Origin: Arabidopsis thaliana
Lineage: Eukaryota > Streptophyta > Magnoliopsida > Brassicales > Brassicaceae
Length of the DNA stretch: 64,000 nt
Assembly: GCF_000001735.4 (NCBI RefSeq)
Contig: NC_003076.8
Coordinates: forward strand, 3,224,001 to 3,288,000
Direction: 5' to 3'
The notes under the pieces were generated by a model. The model was given only the letters and a program-made list of their open reading frames with translations, ran no database searches and was not told the origin of the DNA. This document shows, piece after piece, positions 37,245-52,490 of the stretch; the stretch's first letter is position 1; each line of letters starts with the position of its first letter. A program made the translations under genes and the position numbers.

Positions 37245-40200
37245 ATGAGGAACTCTTTTCCTCCTTCAGACGGTGGAAGATCGGCGACTGATCGTCGTCA
37301 GCAGTCGTCTCACTCATCCTCCACGAACCGTTATAACTCTCGCTCTGCACAATCTTCTCCGCCGCTCAACCACCGTCCTACTTGGAACCAGCAACACTCT
37401 CAGTACCCTAACTCAAATTTCCCGCCAAATTACAGGCGTGATCGTAATCCGTCGTCGGGATACTCGCCTCCAGTTACGCGGGCTAGACCTAATTTCATCG
37501 TTCAGCTGCTTCACCCCGCCGCCGCTAACAGTGACACAAAGCTGTGTTTTTCGACTAAGAAACAAGAGATCGAGAGTCTCGCTTTGCTTTGCGAAATTCC
37601 TGAGGAATCAATTCATGTGCCTCAATTTGGTTGTATCGCTGGAAGTTTCAGTTTTCGTCAGTGGGTCGATGCGCGCTCTGCCGTGGTGGCTCTTTGGGAT
37701 TATCGACTTCAAGGGAAGCATGAGTTTGTTCCTGAGCTGATCCCTAATGTTATTGTTCCGTCTGACATGAACGAGCTTAAAGACAGGCTTCGTGATCTTT
37801 TCTCGTCTCATATTCTTTCGCTTATGGAAAATGGAGAAGGCGTCAAGAAGGTGAGGTTGGAGATTGAGGAGAAGTCTCGTCAAGTTGTGTCCTTTTCGTC
37901 TAAAAGGGGTCTTAAATTTGAGGTTTTTGAGAAAAAGAAGGCTATAGAGGCTGAGAGAGATTTGGTTGTGAATCGGCTTGAAGAATTCAATAATGCCATG
38001 AAGAGCATTTTGCGATATCTCATAGGACAAGACGGGTATGAGTTTGATTTAGATGATGAAGAAGAAGGAGACGTGGCCGTGTTTTGTTTGGAAGGGGCTT
38101 ATGATTGGAGACGTATTCATTGTTTGATTCGTAGGGAGTGTCGAAGGCTAGAGGATGGACTTCCTATCTATGCCTACCGGCGGCAGATTTTGAAGAAAAT
38201 TCATCGTGAACAGGTATCTTTAAGAATCTCGAAGTTGACAAGTGGTCTTTGGGTCCAAGCTAGTTTTGAATCACTTGAGTACAGATAATCGTTCCTCAGT
38301 GATCGAGTTATGCTGTTGTCTTGTTGTAGTAGTTCATATTGTCTGCTAAGGTTCAGTTTTCTCTGTTTTATAAGTGAGTCCGTGTTTGGTCATTTTGAGT
38401 CTGTATTAATTGATTTTAATTGTGTTTGTAGATAATGGTGTTGATTGGAGAAACTGGTTCAGGGAAGAGCACTCAGTTAGTTCAGTTCCTTGCTGATTCC
38501 GGAGTTGCTGCTAGTGAGTCGATTGTTTGTACACAACCACGGAAGATTGCTGCCATGACATTGGCTGATCGGGTCAGAGAAGAAAGCAGTGGTTGTTATG
38601 AGGAAAATACTGTTTCTTGTACTCCAACTTTTTCGTCTACTGAGGAGATTAGTTCCAAAGTTGTATACATGACGGATAATTGTCTGCTTCAGCACTACAT
38701 GAAAGATCGGAGTTTGTCTGGCATTTCATGTGTTATTATTGACGAAGCTCATGAAAGAAGCTTAAACACGGACCTTCTGTTGGCATTGCTTAAAAAGTTG
38801 CTATCCAGAAGGATTGACCTGAGGCTTGTAATCATGTCTGCCACGGCCGATGCCAAACAACTTTCACAGTATTTCTTCAGTTGTGGTATTCTTCTTGTCA
38901 ATGGGAGGAACTTTCCGGTGGAGATTGTATATTCCCCTAGTGACACAGAAGAGAATTCTGTTGTTGGCGGCATTGCTTCATATGTTGGCGATGTTGTTAA
39001 AATGGCAGTGGAAATACATAAAACAGAGAAAGAAGGAACCATCCTTGCATTCTTGACTTCCCAAGCAGAGGTAGAATGGGCATGCGAAAGGTTTATAACT
39101 CCGTCTGCAATTGCTTTGCCTTTGCATGGAAAGCTTTCCTTCGAAGAACAGTTTAGGGTTTTCCAGAACCATCCTGGGAGACGGAAAGTGATATTTGCCA
39201 CAAATATTGCAGAGACGTCGCTGACTATTCCTGGTGTCAAGTATGTAATTGATTCCGGGATGGTGAAAGAGAGTAAATATGAACCTAGAACGGGGATGAG
39301 CATCCTCAAGGTGTGCCGGGTCAGTCAGAGTTCTGCTCGACAACGTGCTGGTCGTGCTGGAAGGACAGAACCCGGAAGATGTTACAGACTCTACTCAAAA
39401 AACGATTTTGATTCAATGAATCTTAATCAGGAACCAGAAATTCGGAGGGTCCATCTTGGTGTAGCACTTTTGAGGATGCTTGCTCTGGGTGTCAACAACA
39501 TAGCAGAATTTAACTTTGTTGATGCGCCTGTCCCGGAAGCCATTGCAATGGCTGTCCAAAATCTTGTTCAGTTGGGTGCAGTTGTTGAGAAGAACGGTGT
39601 TCATGAATTAACACAGGAAGGGCATTGTTTAGTCAAGCTGGGGCTGGAGCCAAAGCTTGGAAAGTTAATTTTAGGCTGCTTCAGACACAGAATGGGCAAA
39701 GAGGGGATTGTTCTTGCTGCTGTCATGGCTAATGCTAGTAGTATATTTTGCAGAGTTGGCAACTTCGATGATAAGATGAAAGCTGATCGCCTAAAGGTAT
39801 GATTCTGAGCTCCCGGTTAATTTTGTTATTGTGGTATTTTTCTTCCATAGAATGATTACCCTTTCCTGTTATTTTACATTTTTGATTTACTGGTATTCAC
39901 AGGTTTTGAACTTTTGTAGTTTAAAATCTTCTTACAACCTGTTAGAAATATGTTCTAAAGTTTTTTACTGTGTCATCTTCAAGGTGCAATTCTGCAATCA
40001 GAATGGAGACTTGTTCACTCTTCTTTCGGTGTACAAAGAATGGGCATCTCTGCCGCGAGAGAGAAGAAATAAATGGTGCTGGGAAAATAGCCTGAATGCC
40101 AAATCAATGAGGAGATGTGAAGACACAGTCAAGGAATTGGAGATATGCATTGAGAGAGAACTTACTCTTGTCAGTCCTAGTTACTGGGTTTGGAATCCAA

Positions 40201-43188
40201 ATGAGGGTACTAAACACGACAAGCATTTGAAAATGGTTATACTTGCATCTCTTGCAGAAAACGTGGCGATGTACACTGGCTATAATCAGCTTGGATACGA
40301 GGTGGCATTGACTGGTCAACAAGTTCAGTTACATCCATCGTGTTCATTGCTAGCATTTGGCCAGAAGCCAAGCTGGGTTGTTTTCGGTGAACTTCTATCT
40401 ATTGTGGACCAGTACTTGGTATGTGTAACTGCGTGTGATTTTGAAGCTTTGTATATGCTTGATCCACCACCACCTTTTGACGTATCCCAGATGGATGAGC
40501 GGAGGCTCCGAATTAAAAAAGTGGTTGGTTGTAGCAGCACTGTGCTAAAACGATTCTGTGGGAAATCTAATCGTAGTCTGCTTTCAATTGTTTCTCGTGC
40601 TAGGTCTCTTTGTTCGGATGAAAGGATTGGTATTCAAGTCGATGTTGATCAGAATGAGATTCGACTGTATGCGCCTCCCCTCGACATGGAAAAAGTGTCA
40701 GCCCTTGTGAACGATGCATTGGAATGTGAAAAGAAATGGATGCATAATGAATGTTTGGAGAAGTATCTATATCATGGTCGGGGACAAGTACCTATTGCAC
40801 TGTTTGGATCTGGTGCTCAGATAAAGCATCTTGAAGTTGATCAGAGATTTCTGACAGTCGATGTACTTTATTATGGCGATGATGTTGTTGATGACAGAGA
40901 GCTTCTGACGTTTCTGGAGAAGAAGATTGATGGGTCTATTTGCTCTATATACAAGTTTGCTGCGAACAAGCAAGACTGTGATGAGAAGGAGAAGTGGGGT
41001 AGAATAACCTTTCTCACTCCAGAATCTGCTATGAAGGCAACAGAAATTCAGAAATTTTATTTCAAAGGATCAGTGCTCAAATTATTTCCATCACTGTCAA
41101 CTGGTGGAGGAATTTTCAAGATGCCTTATTTCTCTTCCGTGACAGCTAAGATTCGTTGGCCGAGAAGGGAAAGCAGTGGTAGAGGATGTCTTAAGTGCCC
41201 TTCCGGAGATATTCACCGTATACTTGGTGATATATCCAGCCTTGAGATAGGAACAAATTATGTCCATATTCAGAGAGATCAACAGTCAAATGATTCTATC
41301 TTGATAAGTGGACTTGGAGATCTTTCGGAAGCAGAAGTTTTAGATGTTTTGGAATTCAGAACGCAGAGAAGAGATCTGAATTTTTTCATATTCAGAAAAA
41401 AATACAGTGTGCAGTGCCCATCTCCTACTGCTTGCGAAGAAGAGCTTCATAAGAGAATATTTGCGCGCATGTCAGCAAAGAATCCAGAGCCAAACTGTGT
41501 CCAAGTTCAAGTTTTTGAACCAAAAGAAGACAATTACTTCATGCGAGCGTTAATTAAGTTTGACGGGAGATTACATTTCGAAGCTGCAAAAGCTTTGCAA
41601 GAGTTAAATGGGGAGGTGCTACCTGGATGTCTTCCATGGCAGAAGATAAAGTGCGAACAATTGTTTCAGAGCTCCATAATCTGCTCCGCTTCTATCTACA
41701 ACACTGTCAAAAGACAATTGAACGTTTTATTAGCAAGGTTTGAGAGACAAAAAGGTAAAATTTCTACACAACATTTGATCTTTTGCTCTTTAATTTTCTG
41801 TCAACAAATAACCTTACTGAATGTCTACTTCTGACTCCGATATTGATTAAGAACAATCGTGTAGGGTAAGGGATATTTGAAGGATGCATAAGCTTAGGTG
41901 TCCTATTTTTCCTGTGAACTTGTCCAAATTTTGATGTGCATTAACGTTTGTTTATATTTTTGTAGGGGGTGAATGCTGTCTGGAACCAACTCATAACGGG
42001 GCTTATCGTGTTAAAATTACTGCTTATGCAACAAGACCCGTTGCGGAGATGCGGAGAGAACTTGAAGAACTCTTAAGAGGAAGACCCATAAACCATCCAG
42101 GCTTCACACGTAGAGTCCTGCAGCATCTTATGTCCAGAGATGGTATTAATCTGATGCGGAAGATCCAGCAGGAGACAGAAACTTACATTCTATTAGATAG
42201 GCACAATCTCACAGTACGCATTTGTGGAACAAGTGAGAAAATTGCCAAGGCAGAACAAGAACTGATTCAGGCACTTATGGATTATCATGAGAGCAAGCAA
42301 CTTGAAATCCACCTCCGAGGTCCTGAGATCCGTCCTGACCTCATGAAGGAAGTTGTGAAGCGGTTTGGTCCGGAGCTCCAAGGTATCAAAGAAAAGGTGC
42401 ATGGTGTGGATCTCAAGCTCAACACCCGGTACCATGTTATTCAGGTTCATGGGAGCAAAGAAATGAGGCAGGAAGTACAAAAGATGGTCAATGAACTTGC
42501 ACGAGAAAAGAGTGCACTGGGTGAAAAACCAGATGAGATTGAAGTTGAATGCCCCATTTGCTTGTCTGAAGTTGATGATGGCTACTCTCTTGAAGGATGT
42601 TCACACCTCTTCTGCAAAGCTTGTTTGTTGGAGCAATTTGAGGCATCGATGAGAAACTTTGACGCATTCCCAATACTTTGTTCTCACATAGACTGTGGAG
42701 CTCCAATAGTACTCGCTGATATGAGAGCCCTCTTATCACAAGAGAAGCTCGATGAACTCTTCAGCGCATCCTTGTCCTCTTTTGTAACATCCAGTGATGG
42801 AAAGTTCAGGTTTTGCTCCACACCTGATTGCCCTTCCGTCTACCGTGTAGCTGGACCTCAAGAATCTGGTGAGCCATTCATCTGTGGAGCATGTCACTCA
42901 GAAATATGCACAAGGTGTCACCTCGAGTATCACCCGTTAATCACTTGTGAAAGGTACAAAAAGTTCAAGGAAAATCCGGACTTGTCGCTAAAGGACTGGG
43001 CAAAAGGGAAGAACGTAAAGGAGTGTCCGATTTGCAAGTCGACGATAGAGAAGACTGATGGGTGTAACCATATGAAGTGCCGGTGTGGAAAGCACATTTG
43101 TTGGACCTGCTTAGACGTCTTCACTCAAGAAGAACCTTGTTATGCCCATTTAAGGACAATTCATGGTGGAATCGGATTAGTCGAGTAA
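37245..43188 (+). CDS. DEAH-box helicase fused to an RBR ubiquitin-ligase module
   Basis: Giant 1,775-residue protein; thought to be AT5G10370. Four exons: 37245-38213, 38432-39796, 39984-41754 and 41966-43188. The upstream open TTG at 37194 is ignored; the first ATG is MRNSFPPSDGG. Order: Ser/Pro/Arg-rich N-terminus, coiled segment, DEAH RNA helicase core with Walker A GETGSGKST (about 329-337) and DEAH at 427-430 (IIDEAHERS), SATADAKQLSQYF, TNIAETSLTIPG and the QRAGRAGRTEPG arginine motif. Then come the HA2 and DUF1605-like region, a long poorly typed middle, and a C-terminal RING1-IBR-RING2. RING1 starts CPICLSEV at about 1564. RING2 is CPICKSTIEKTDGCNHMKC, with the likely catalytic cysteine near 1740. 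All catalytic motifs look intact. Substrate and RNA target are unknown. Confidence 0.95.
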
Positions 43189-43818
43189 GGTGTCCCAGAG
43201 GACCCCGTTGCCCAGCCCGACTAGACCGGACCTATGTATCTATATTCTGTAACATCTGGTATGCTTAATGTGTACATATGTGAAGATAGTGTAGTTCGGT
43301 AGTTATACCTTCTTTAACCAACTGAAAAAACCGATCATAATCTAAACCGGATGCCAAATAAATTAAGATTGTTGTAAATGAAAGACTTACTTGACTCGCT
43401 ACATGACTGATTACGCGTAAATGTCTACAGAGAGTTTACTAAGTTGAAAGGAAACTACTTCCTAACATACAGAGACATCGCCTTTAATGGCGTTATCACT
43501 TTCAGGAAATTTCCACCCACTTTCCAACCCTTAAAAAGGACAAATCCTCTCTAATTCCTAGTCTTGTAGATTGTGATGTGTGTGGCTGTGTACCCACTTA
43601 TTTCCTCACGAAGATTTTTTGGGTCATGACTCTTGTCTAGATTCTAACCCATTTTGTGGGTTTTAGTGTCCTATTTCTTTTTGCTTTCATCAGAAGCAAA
43701 AACTTGGAATTGTGTGTCATACCCATTTTCCCCTGTTCTTGTTCTGTTTTCTACTAGTTGTGTCTGAAAGTAAAGTCCTCTGTTTTTGCTCTGTTTATGT
43801 CGTCTCTGAACTCCTACA
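43189..43818. other. Intergenic between helicase/RBR gene and ATL55
   Basis: 3' tail of the helicase gene, then the T-rich leader and promoter of the ATL gene. Nothing else recognised. Confidence 0.55.
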
Positions 43819-44724
43819 ATGGCGTTTAATCACAGAAAAATGCTTCTTTCATGTCTACAGTTTAAAGATTTACGCTTTTGTTTCCGGCAATACCCTCCCC
43901 CGCCACCACCACCACCGCCACCGAGGGAGCTCTCTCTCCTACTCCCCACCTCGATCTGCGTCGTCGGCTCAATCATACTCTTTCTATTTCTAGTCTTCTT
44001 CCTCTACCTCCACATCACGCAACAACGGCGGATTTCAGCCGCCAGCGTAACTCCCGGTGACACAAACCAACAGGAAGATGAGGACGAAACAGAGGAGAGA
44101 GATTTCTCCGACTTTCATCACGTTTGGCAAATCCCAACCGTCGGTCTCCACCGTTCCGCGATCAACTCGATCACAGTCGTTGGATTCAAAAAGGGAGAAG
44201 GGATAATCGACGGCACAGAATGCTCTGTCTGCTTAAACGAGTTTGAAGAAGACGAGTCGCTGAGACTGTTACCAAAGTGTAGCCATGCCTTTCATCTAAA
44301 TTGCATCGACACTTGGTTGCTCTCTCACAAGAACTGTCCTTTATGTCGTGCCCCTGTACTTCTTATCACTGAACCACCTCATCAAGAAACAGAGACGAAT
44401 CATCAACCAGATTCTGAATCGAGCAATGACCTCCGTGGAAGACAAGACAGTTCCAGATCTAGAAGAAACCATAACATTTTTCTTCCAAGGGCACAAAGTG
44501 ATTTGGCAAACTACTGTGGCTCAGGAAGAGTAGAAAACGTGAGAAGATCGTTTTCAATTGGAGGAAGCTTATCACTTTGCGATGGTATTAACAATGCTAC
44601 TAGAAGTGGAAGACAGTTCTATACCAGCTTCAGTGCTAACTTGTTCTCATCATCAAGAAGAGTAAGGAACGAACAACCGATTCCACAAAACCAAATGCCA
44701 TCCGTAACTGGTAACACCAGTTAA
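43819..44724 (+). CDS. ATL55: ATL-type RING-H2 ubiquitin ligase (RING1)
   Basis: Single-exon, 301-residue membrane RING E3 of the ATL family. The A. thaliana gene at this place has been linked to fungal-toxin-triggered programmed cell death. Order: N-terminus with a run of ten prolines (about 26-35), one membrane segment ([20 protein letters not shown]), an acidic linker, the ATL GLD-like stretch ([11 protein letters not shown]), then a RING-H2 finger [20 protein letters not shown] with following [14 protein letters not shown] and CPLC. This has the ATL-specific proline-less spacing and the tryptophan that contacts the E2. The C-terminal third is Ser/Arg/Asn-rich and disordered. The absence of introns is normal for the family. 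Confidence 0.93.
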
Positions 44725-45064
44725 TTGGTGTAACTACATTGAAGCTTAATGTAATATCTAGTGTGTTATATACAGTATCTGAAATAAATCGAAACTTTCA
44801 ATGTTTCAATATTATATGATCAACGAGCAGCAAAACCAAAGAAATTAAGGAAAATAAGTTCTATTAAACAGGAGAGAGTTTCGTTGGGGTATTTCATCGA
44901 ACACTTCAAGGCTAACTAAACCAAAGTACCTAACAACTGAAAATTAAAACGAGCCAAAGCTCAACACTTACAAGAACCCATTACTACTAAAACGCAAATC
45001 AAAATCCAGAAATAGAGTTCCATTGACGAACTAAATCAAAAGATATAAACCATAACAACAGTCT
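44725..45064. other. Intergenic between convergent ATL55 and H3.1
   Basis: Short AT-rich spacer holding the two 3' ends. No additional feature. Confidence 0.6.
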
Positions 45065-47100
<2,036 letters not shown>

Positions 47101-47951
47101 ATTACTTTCTCAGCATCCACGTCATATGTTACCAAAATTGTCAATGCCGAAATTCACATATACAATTTGATTTATGTGTTTATGCGGAAGAAGCCATGAA
47201 TCAATTATTCTTACGGATCTAAAGCTTGACTTGACCAAATTTGTTCTCAACACATTTTTATGAATATATCATTCATGTTGACGTTAAAAAATCGTAAATT
47301 GGTGTTCAAATTTTCGAGATCTTTATTTTGTTAATGGAATTTGCTGGTGGCTGCAGTGTGGTTGTTATTACTATTACTTATATAGTTAATTTGTATTGAC
47401 TTTTCTAATCTTTAATTAGATACTAGATAAATGACAATACTGGTAAACCTATTCGTTAAATATAACATTGGTAAACTTATTCATTTACAATACAAATAAA
47501 AAAAACATTGGTGTAAAGTCAATAGTCAATACAAATAAACTATATATGTAATAGAAATAACAAAGTAGTTGCCAGACTTATTCTATAACATTCCTATCAA
47601 CATTTTATTTAACAAATAACAACATTTTATTGGTCTTATGAGGTTGAATATGAACTCGTCATGTTTAATATAAGTTTTATAAAATGAATGAACGACGACT
47701 TTAGAATGAAAAGATATATTACCAAATTAATAGTTGAGAAAAGTAAAATTAATCAAATTTGGATGTCGACCAAAAAAATAATGTTAATTTTGAATGATTG
47801 CAAAAGGAAACTCACGTATATAAAAAAGATTTAAAAGGAAACTATAAGAAAATGGAAAGCGAATCAAACATTGGACGCTTATAAAAATCAAATTCCAACC
47901 TCACAAAGCAAAACAGCTTCAATTTTTTTTTCATCTAGTTCCATCGAGATA
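47101..47951. other. Intergenic upstream of the ANTH gene
   Basis: AT-rich DNA with no coding signal. The ANTH gene leader is the right end; its frame is open from a TTG at 47871 but has no ATG before 47952. Confidence 0.5.
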
Positions 47952-49082
47952 ATGCCAGGACTCAAAACTCACATAATCGGAAAATTCAAAGACAAAGCTT
48001 CGATAGGCAAAGCAAGATTGGTTCATAGTTTCGGGTCCACCGCCGTCAAATACATTCACTTAGCCCTCTTGAAGTCAACAACTCGTACTCCTAACAAACC
48101 ACCAAACAGTGACTATGTCTCCGCTGTTATCTCTTACTCCAACAGCCGTTACGCTCCGGCGGCTTTCTCAGCGGCTCTGTGGAGGTTACGTGTCACGAAG
48201 AACGCTATTGTGGCCACCAAGTCTCTCATCGTCATCCACAAGCTTATCAAATCATCAAGAGACAAGTTTGAAGGACTAGGTCATGGTCGAAACAATCTAA
48301 AGTTGAACGAGTTTTCAGACAAATCTTCTAATCTCACGCTAGAATTGTCTCAGTGGATTAGATGGTAATTTACTTCTTCTTTTAAAAAGATTTTTTAGTT
48401 CTCTTTTTTGATTGTGATATTTATCTAATAATTTGGACATGTTCATACCGACATTTTTAAAAAAAAAATGTAACTTAGGTATGGACAATACTTGGATCGT
48501 CTCTCGTGGGTTCCGAAGGTATTAGGATCTTTTCCAAATTTGTTGGTGAATCCAAAAGATAAAGTTGAAGAGAAAGATCGTGTTTCGTCTTACCAAACCG
48601 GGTATATTATAAGACAAACGGATTCTCTTGTGAGTTTTTTTGAGCATATATGTACCAGACCTGAGATTCCGCCTATGTTCCAAAACAAGATCGTGGACGA
48701 GATTAGAGAGCTAGTGATTGAAGACTATTTCAAGATTGTGAGATTGGTTATGGTACGGCTTCAGGTGTTGTTTGAACGATTGATTAAACCGGGTGTTAAA
48801 CCTATTGGTGATCTCGGTCTGAACGATTTTAGTCTGCTTTTGGTGAGACTTGTAGAATGCAAGGAGAGCTTGAGTGGATTATTTTGGCGTTGCAGACGTC
48901 TAGCGGATGATTTTTGGTGTTTGGTTGAGATGTTGAAGGCTGAAACAGAAAAGAAAAACAATAAGCAGATGATTGAATTGGCCGGTTTGGTTCAGACTAC
49001 GGTTAAGGACGATGAGGAGATGATTGAATTGGTTGGTTCGGTTCAACCCGAATGGGTAACATTCGACGATTCTGATTTCTGA
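47952..49082 (+). CDS. ANTH-domain clathrin adaptor (CALM/AP180-like)
   Basis: Putative clathrin-assembly adaptor that binds phosphoinositides at the plasma membrane; thought to be AT5G10410. Two exons: 47952-48364 and 48479-49082, total 338 residues. The ANTH domain runs over about residues 25-270, with VHSFGSTAVKYIHLALLKST, SRYAPAAFSAALWRLRVTKN and LIVIHKLIKSSRDKF. Only a short C-terminal tail follows, with no evident NPF or clathrin-box motifs, so this is one of the short plant family members. Two near-repeats (KQMIELAGLVQTTVKDDE and EEMIELVGSVQ) lie at the end. The chosen ATG is MPGLKTHIIGKFKD. Confidence 0.9.
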
Positions 49083-49577
49083 GACATTAACACATGAAGT
49101 TACATTGGATTCCGGATGGGTAACATTTGACGACTCCAACGGATTGACGAATAATTCGGTCTGGTTGGTTCAGTTAGGTGAAGCAAGATCCGGTTTACAC
49201 ATGGTAGACTTCTCACTATACGTACATAAATACCAGCTTTACGATTTAATTTGGTTTTTGTCTTGACTCTTGAGAATGGGTTATCTCGTTTTTTTTCTTC
49301 TAATTATGTTTGAATCCTTATTTCATAAAGACAAAGAAGAAGTGATTCCGTATGTAAATAAACCTTTTATGAATTATATGAAGTGAAAGTGTGCATAATT
49401 ATTTTTTCTGTTATTTATAAAGAAAGCAAATCAATCCCTCCTCCGGTTTAGCCCATTTCAATCAACTAATCATGTGATATTGAAACCATAAGCTATGTGT
49501 TTTATGCAATAAATAGGATTTAGATTTACGAAACGGATGCTCCAAAATAATTTTATTTGACAACTAAAATAGCATCT
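49083..49577. other. Intergenic between convergent ANTH and MATE genes
   Basis: 3' ends of both genes in AT-rich DNA. Nothing else recognised. Confidence 0.6.
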
Positions 49578-52490
49578 TCAGTTTCCTGCGTCCGAGACCA
49601 ACCATTTTTTAATGCGCACACTTGATTTATGTGCCTGCAATGTTTTAAGATTGTACACTGTAAACAGTCACTCAAAAATTCTTATATCAAGTTAAAAAGT
49701 AATGTACTAACTATGACAAAATTTACTAAAATTTTAGATGAAAGTGATATTTTGTAATATACTCCAAATGGTTACCTCATTGTCCCAGTCACATCTTGTA
49801 GTGATGATAATCAATATCAACGTTTGAATTGCGGTTCCTCCAAATATCATACCGGCCCATATTCCCTATCATCCATACACATATGTTAGTTCATCTCCAC
49901 AAATATGAACATCAAAAGAAACATAATTTGCCGACATAATAATATGCCGACATTTGTTGAGAGGAAAATTGGGCAAACCTTGACTCCAAATTTGAAAATC
50001 CAGCCCATAGTAAGCCCAAACGGAAGCCCGATAAGGTAGTAACATCCCAAATTAATATATGCCACGTACGATTGCCAACCCGAACCAACAGCAACACCTT
50101 AATCAAATGTCAAAAGTCAACGCACTTTCGTTGACCTGGTTTATGAAATCAGTTTCAAGGCGTACCGGAAAGAACTGGTTGCACACTATTGAGAAGAACC
50201 GTGAAGGCTAAGAGAACAGAAAGATTATCGACTGCGTTTAGGACAGCTTCACTTGACGAAAAGATCGAGCCGATTTGGTCGTGAAAAATTACAATGATGA
50301 CTGTGAAGAATAATCCAATCATTAACGATAGTGTGATTGAAACAATCGTTGCAAATCTTGCCCCTTTGCCATTACCAGCTCCTAGTTCGTTTGCCACTCG
50401 AACTCTACAAAATAGGTATTATTTGTTTAATAACTACGTTGGAGACGTTTATGTGTGCATATAATCCCGGTTTATGAACTTAGATTACATGTAGACTTTA
50501 ATATTTGCTAAAACGAATACATTAAAGAAAAAGGAAAACTGTGAGTGTGTGAAATTGTGATGATAACAAGATTGTTGCAAATTGTTGTGCGAAAAAGTTT
50601 GTAGCATTAGGCCATGTTATTGTCCTTGATGGAGTAGATAGATATTAGATAACTATCATCAATCCAATCCCTACGTACGTAACTCTAAACTTAACATCCA
50701 TACCAACAAAAAAAAACTCTAAACTTAGCAACCGAATAGGATTTTTTTACCCGGTTCCCGCGAAGAAGGCAAGTGGAATCATCATCTCCCAACCATTTAC
50801 CGACATGCTGCACAGAGAATTAAGTTCAGTACGTTAACAGTAAAAAACGACGTCTATTTCTTTGTAAAAAAAATATAAGAGTTTTCCAACAAAAAACACA
50901 AACAACAACAAGAAAAATATGGCATAACGATTATAAGAAATAAATAAAACAACGTACCATATTGATAAGGAGTCCACAGCAATTTTCGCATTTACTAGGT
51001 TCCCGGTCATCAGCATTAGTATTTTATAGTACCAATTCTCTAAGCTGTATCGGGGCAAGATATATTGTAAGAACTCATATATGACTAAACTTTAACATAA
51101 TGTGAAAGAAGTGGGTATTTGTTCGACGAATGGTACCAAAGCATGATTCCGGAAGAGGCAGAGAGTTTTGTTAATTCTAAAAGTCCGGTGAAAGCTTCTG
51201 AGGAGAAGCCGGTCCAAGTGAGTGTACAACCACCACGTGTGCTGTACAAAAATAAGATGAAGATGTTCAACCACCATGGCACGTTCACACTAGCCATAGT
51301 CCCTATGATTCCGAGTTTATAACCATAGACGAAGAACCAACACACGAGAATATGAACCGCAAGTGACACTCCAGCTGAAATTGCAATCACCTAATTATAT
51401 AGATTGAAAATCAGCAAACAATAGTAGCTAGCTTCAGTGATCATGCAGCTGAAAATTTAAAAAATATAAATTATAAAAATCATTAGGTTTATGTAAAAAA
51501 TTTTTTTTTACATTTTCACTGGTTTTTCTATCAATGTTTTAGGATTCCTAAGCTTTTAGACTTTTAAAAAGAACAAATCTTGTTTAGGTTTCGATTAACA
51601 AAGACTTCATAGAGAGCTAGCTTGCTTTTATATTTCCTATGAGAAACCTAATTTTTAAGGTATTACGAAAATCAATAGATTGCTAGTCTATCTCCAAAGT
51701 TTTCCACTACATCATTAAGTGAAGCTTCAGTGTTTGGAACTACTACTAAGACCAGCTAATATAATATTGGTATGGACCATGATTTGTAAAGTTATTTAAC
51801 AATCTACGACCAAGTAGTAGACCTTGTTCTTGAGCTGACATTGTAGGAATCGGTTGAGAGGGAAAAAGAAGGCAAAGGCGAAGTGGACGGGGATGACCCA
51901 AAGGGCAATGGTCCCTGTAAGCTCGGCAATGTCGTCACTCTGACCAATAAACTTAAGAATTGGCGTCGCGAATAAGTACATAGGAAGAAGCAAGATGCAA
52001 CATAAGAATAGAATGATCCAATATCGTTGCATATACACTCCCAACATGTAATATTCCCTTGCCCCGAACGCTTGACCGCATAACGTTTCTAACGCACTCG
52101 CCATCCCAAGCTGCACAAGCATTTTTCTCATAGATTAAACTTCAGAATATGTAACATGCATAAACATTATAATACAATCTCGAAAATATTTTTAATTAAG
52201 TGTGCACATACGAGTAAACCGTAGTTGAAGCCGAGTGTGAAGTTGTTGATAATGGAGATGGCAGCGAGTTCAAGATCACCAAGGTGGCCAGCGAAGGCTT
52301 GAGTAATGATGAGGATCGAGTAAGTAGCGAGTCCAGTAAATATCGACGGTCCAACAATATACCATATCTTCTTAGTCTCTATCCATATTTCTCTCTTCAT
52401 TCCTCCGCCTTCCTCTGCCGCATTATGACATTCCAACAGTGGAACGGTTGCTTCTTCTATTGCTTTAGTTCCACCACTTTTCTTATCCAT
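49578..52490 (-). CDS. MATE (DTX) multidrug and toxin extrusion transporter
   Basis: Membrane antiporter of the MATE family that exports organic solutes using a cation gradient; thought to be AT5G10420. Nine exons: 52212-52490, 51823-52110, 51137-51390, 50958-51044, 50751-50807, 50166-50404, 49979-50097, 49776-49865 and 49578-49634, total 489 residues, a normal length. The start is the ATG of [10 protein letters not shown]. About twelve hydrophobic segments. Signature pieces: [19 protein letters not shown], the conserved [23 protein letters not shown], and [17 protein letters not shown] at the start of the second half. The last exon encodes only [18 protein letters not shown]. Substrate and target membrane are not evident from sequence. 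Confidence 0.94.

Noticed and set aside
48900-49139. Antisense frame with repeated FNHLLIV units over the ANTH gene end
   Set aside because: Shadow of the two MIEL-type near-repeats of the ANTH protein on the other strand.
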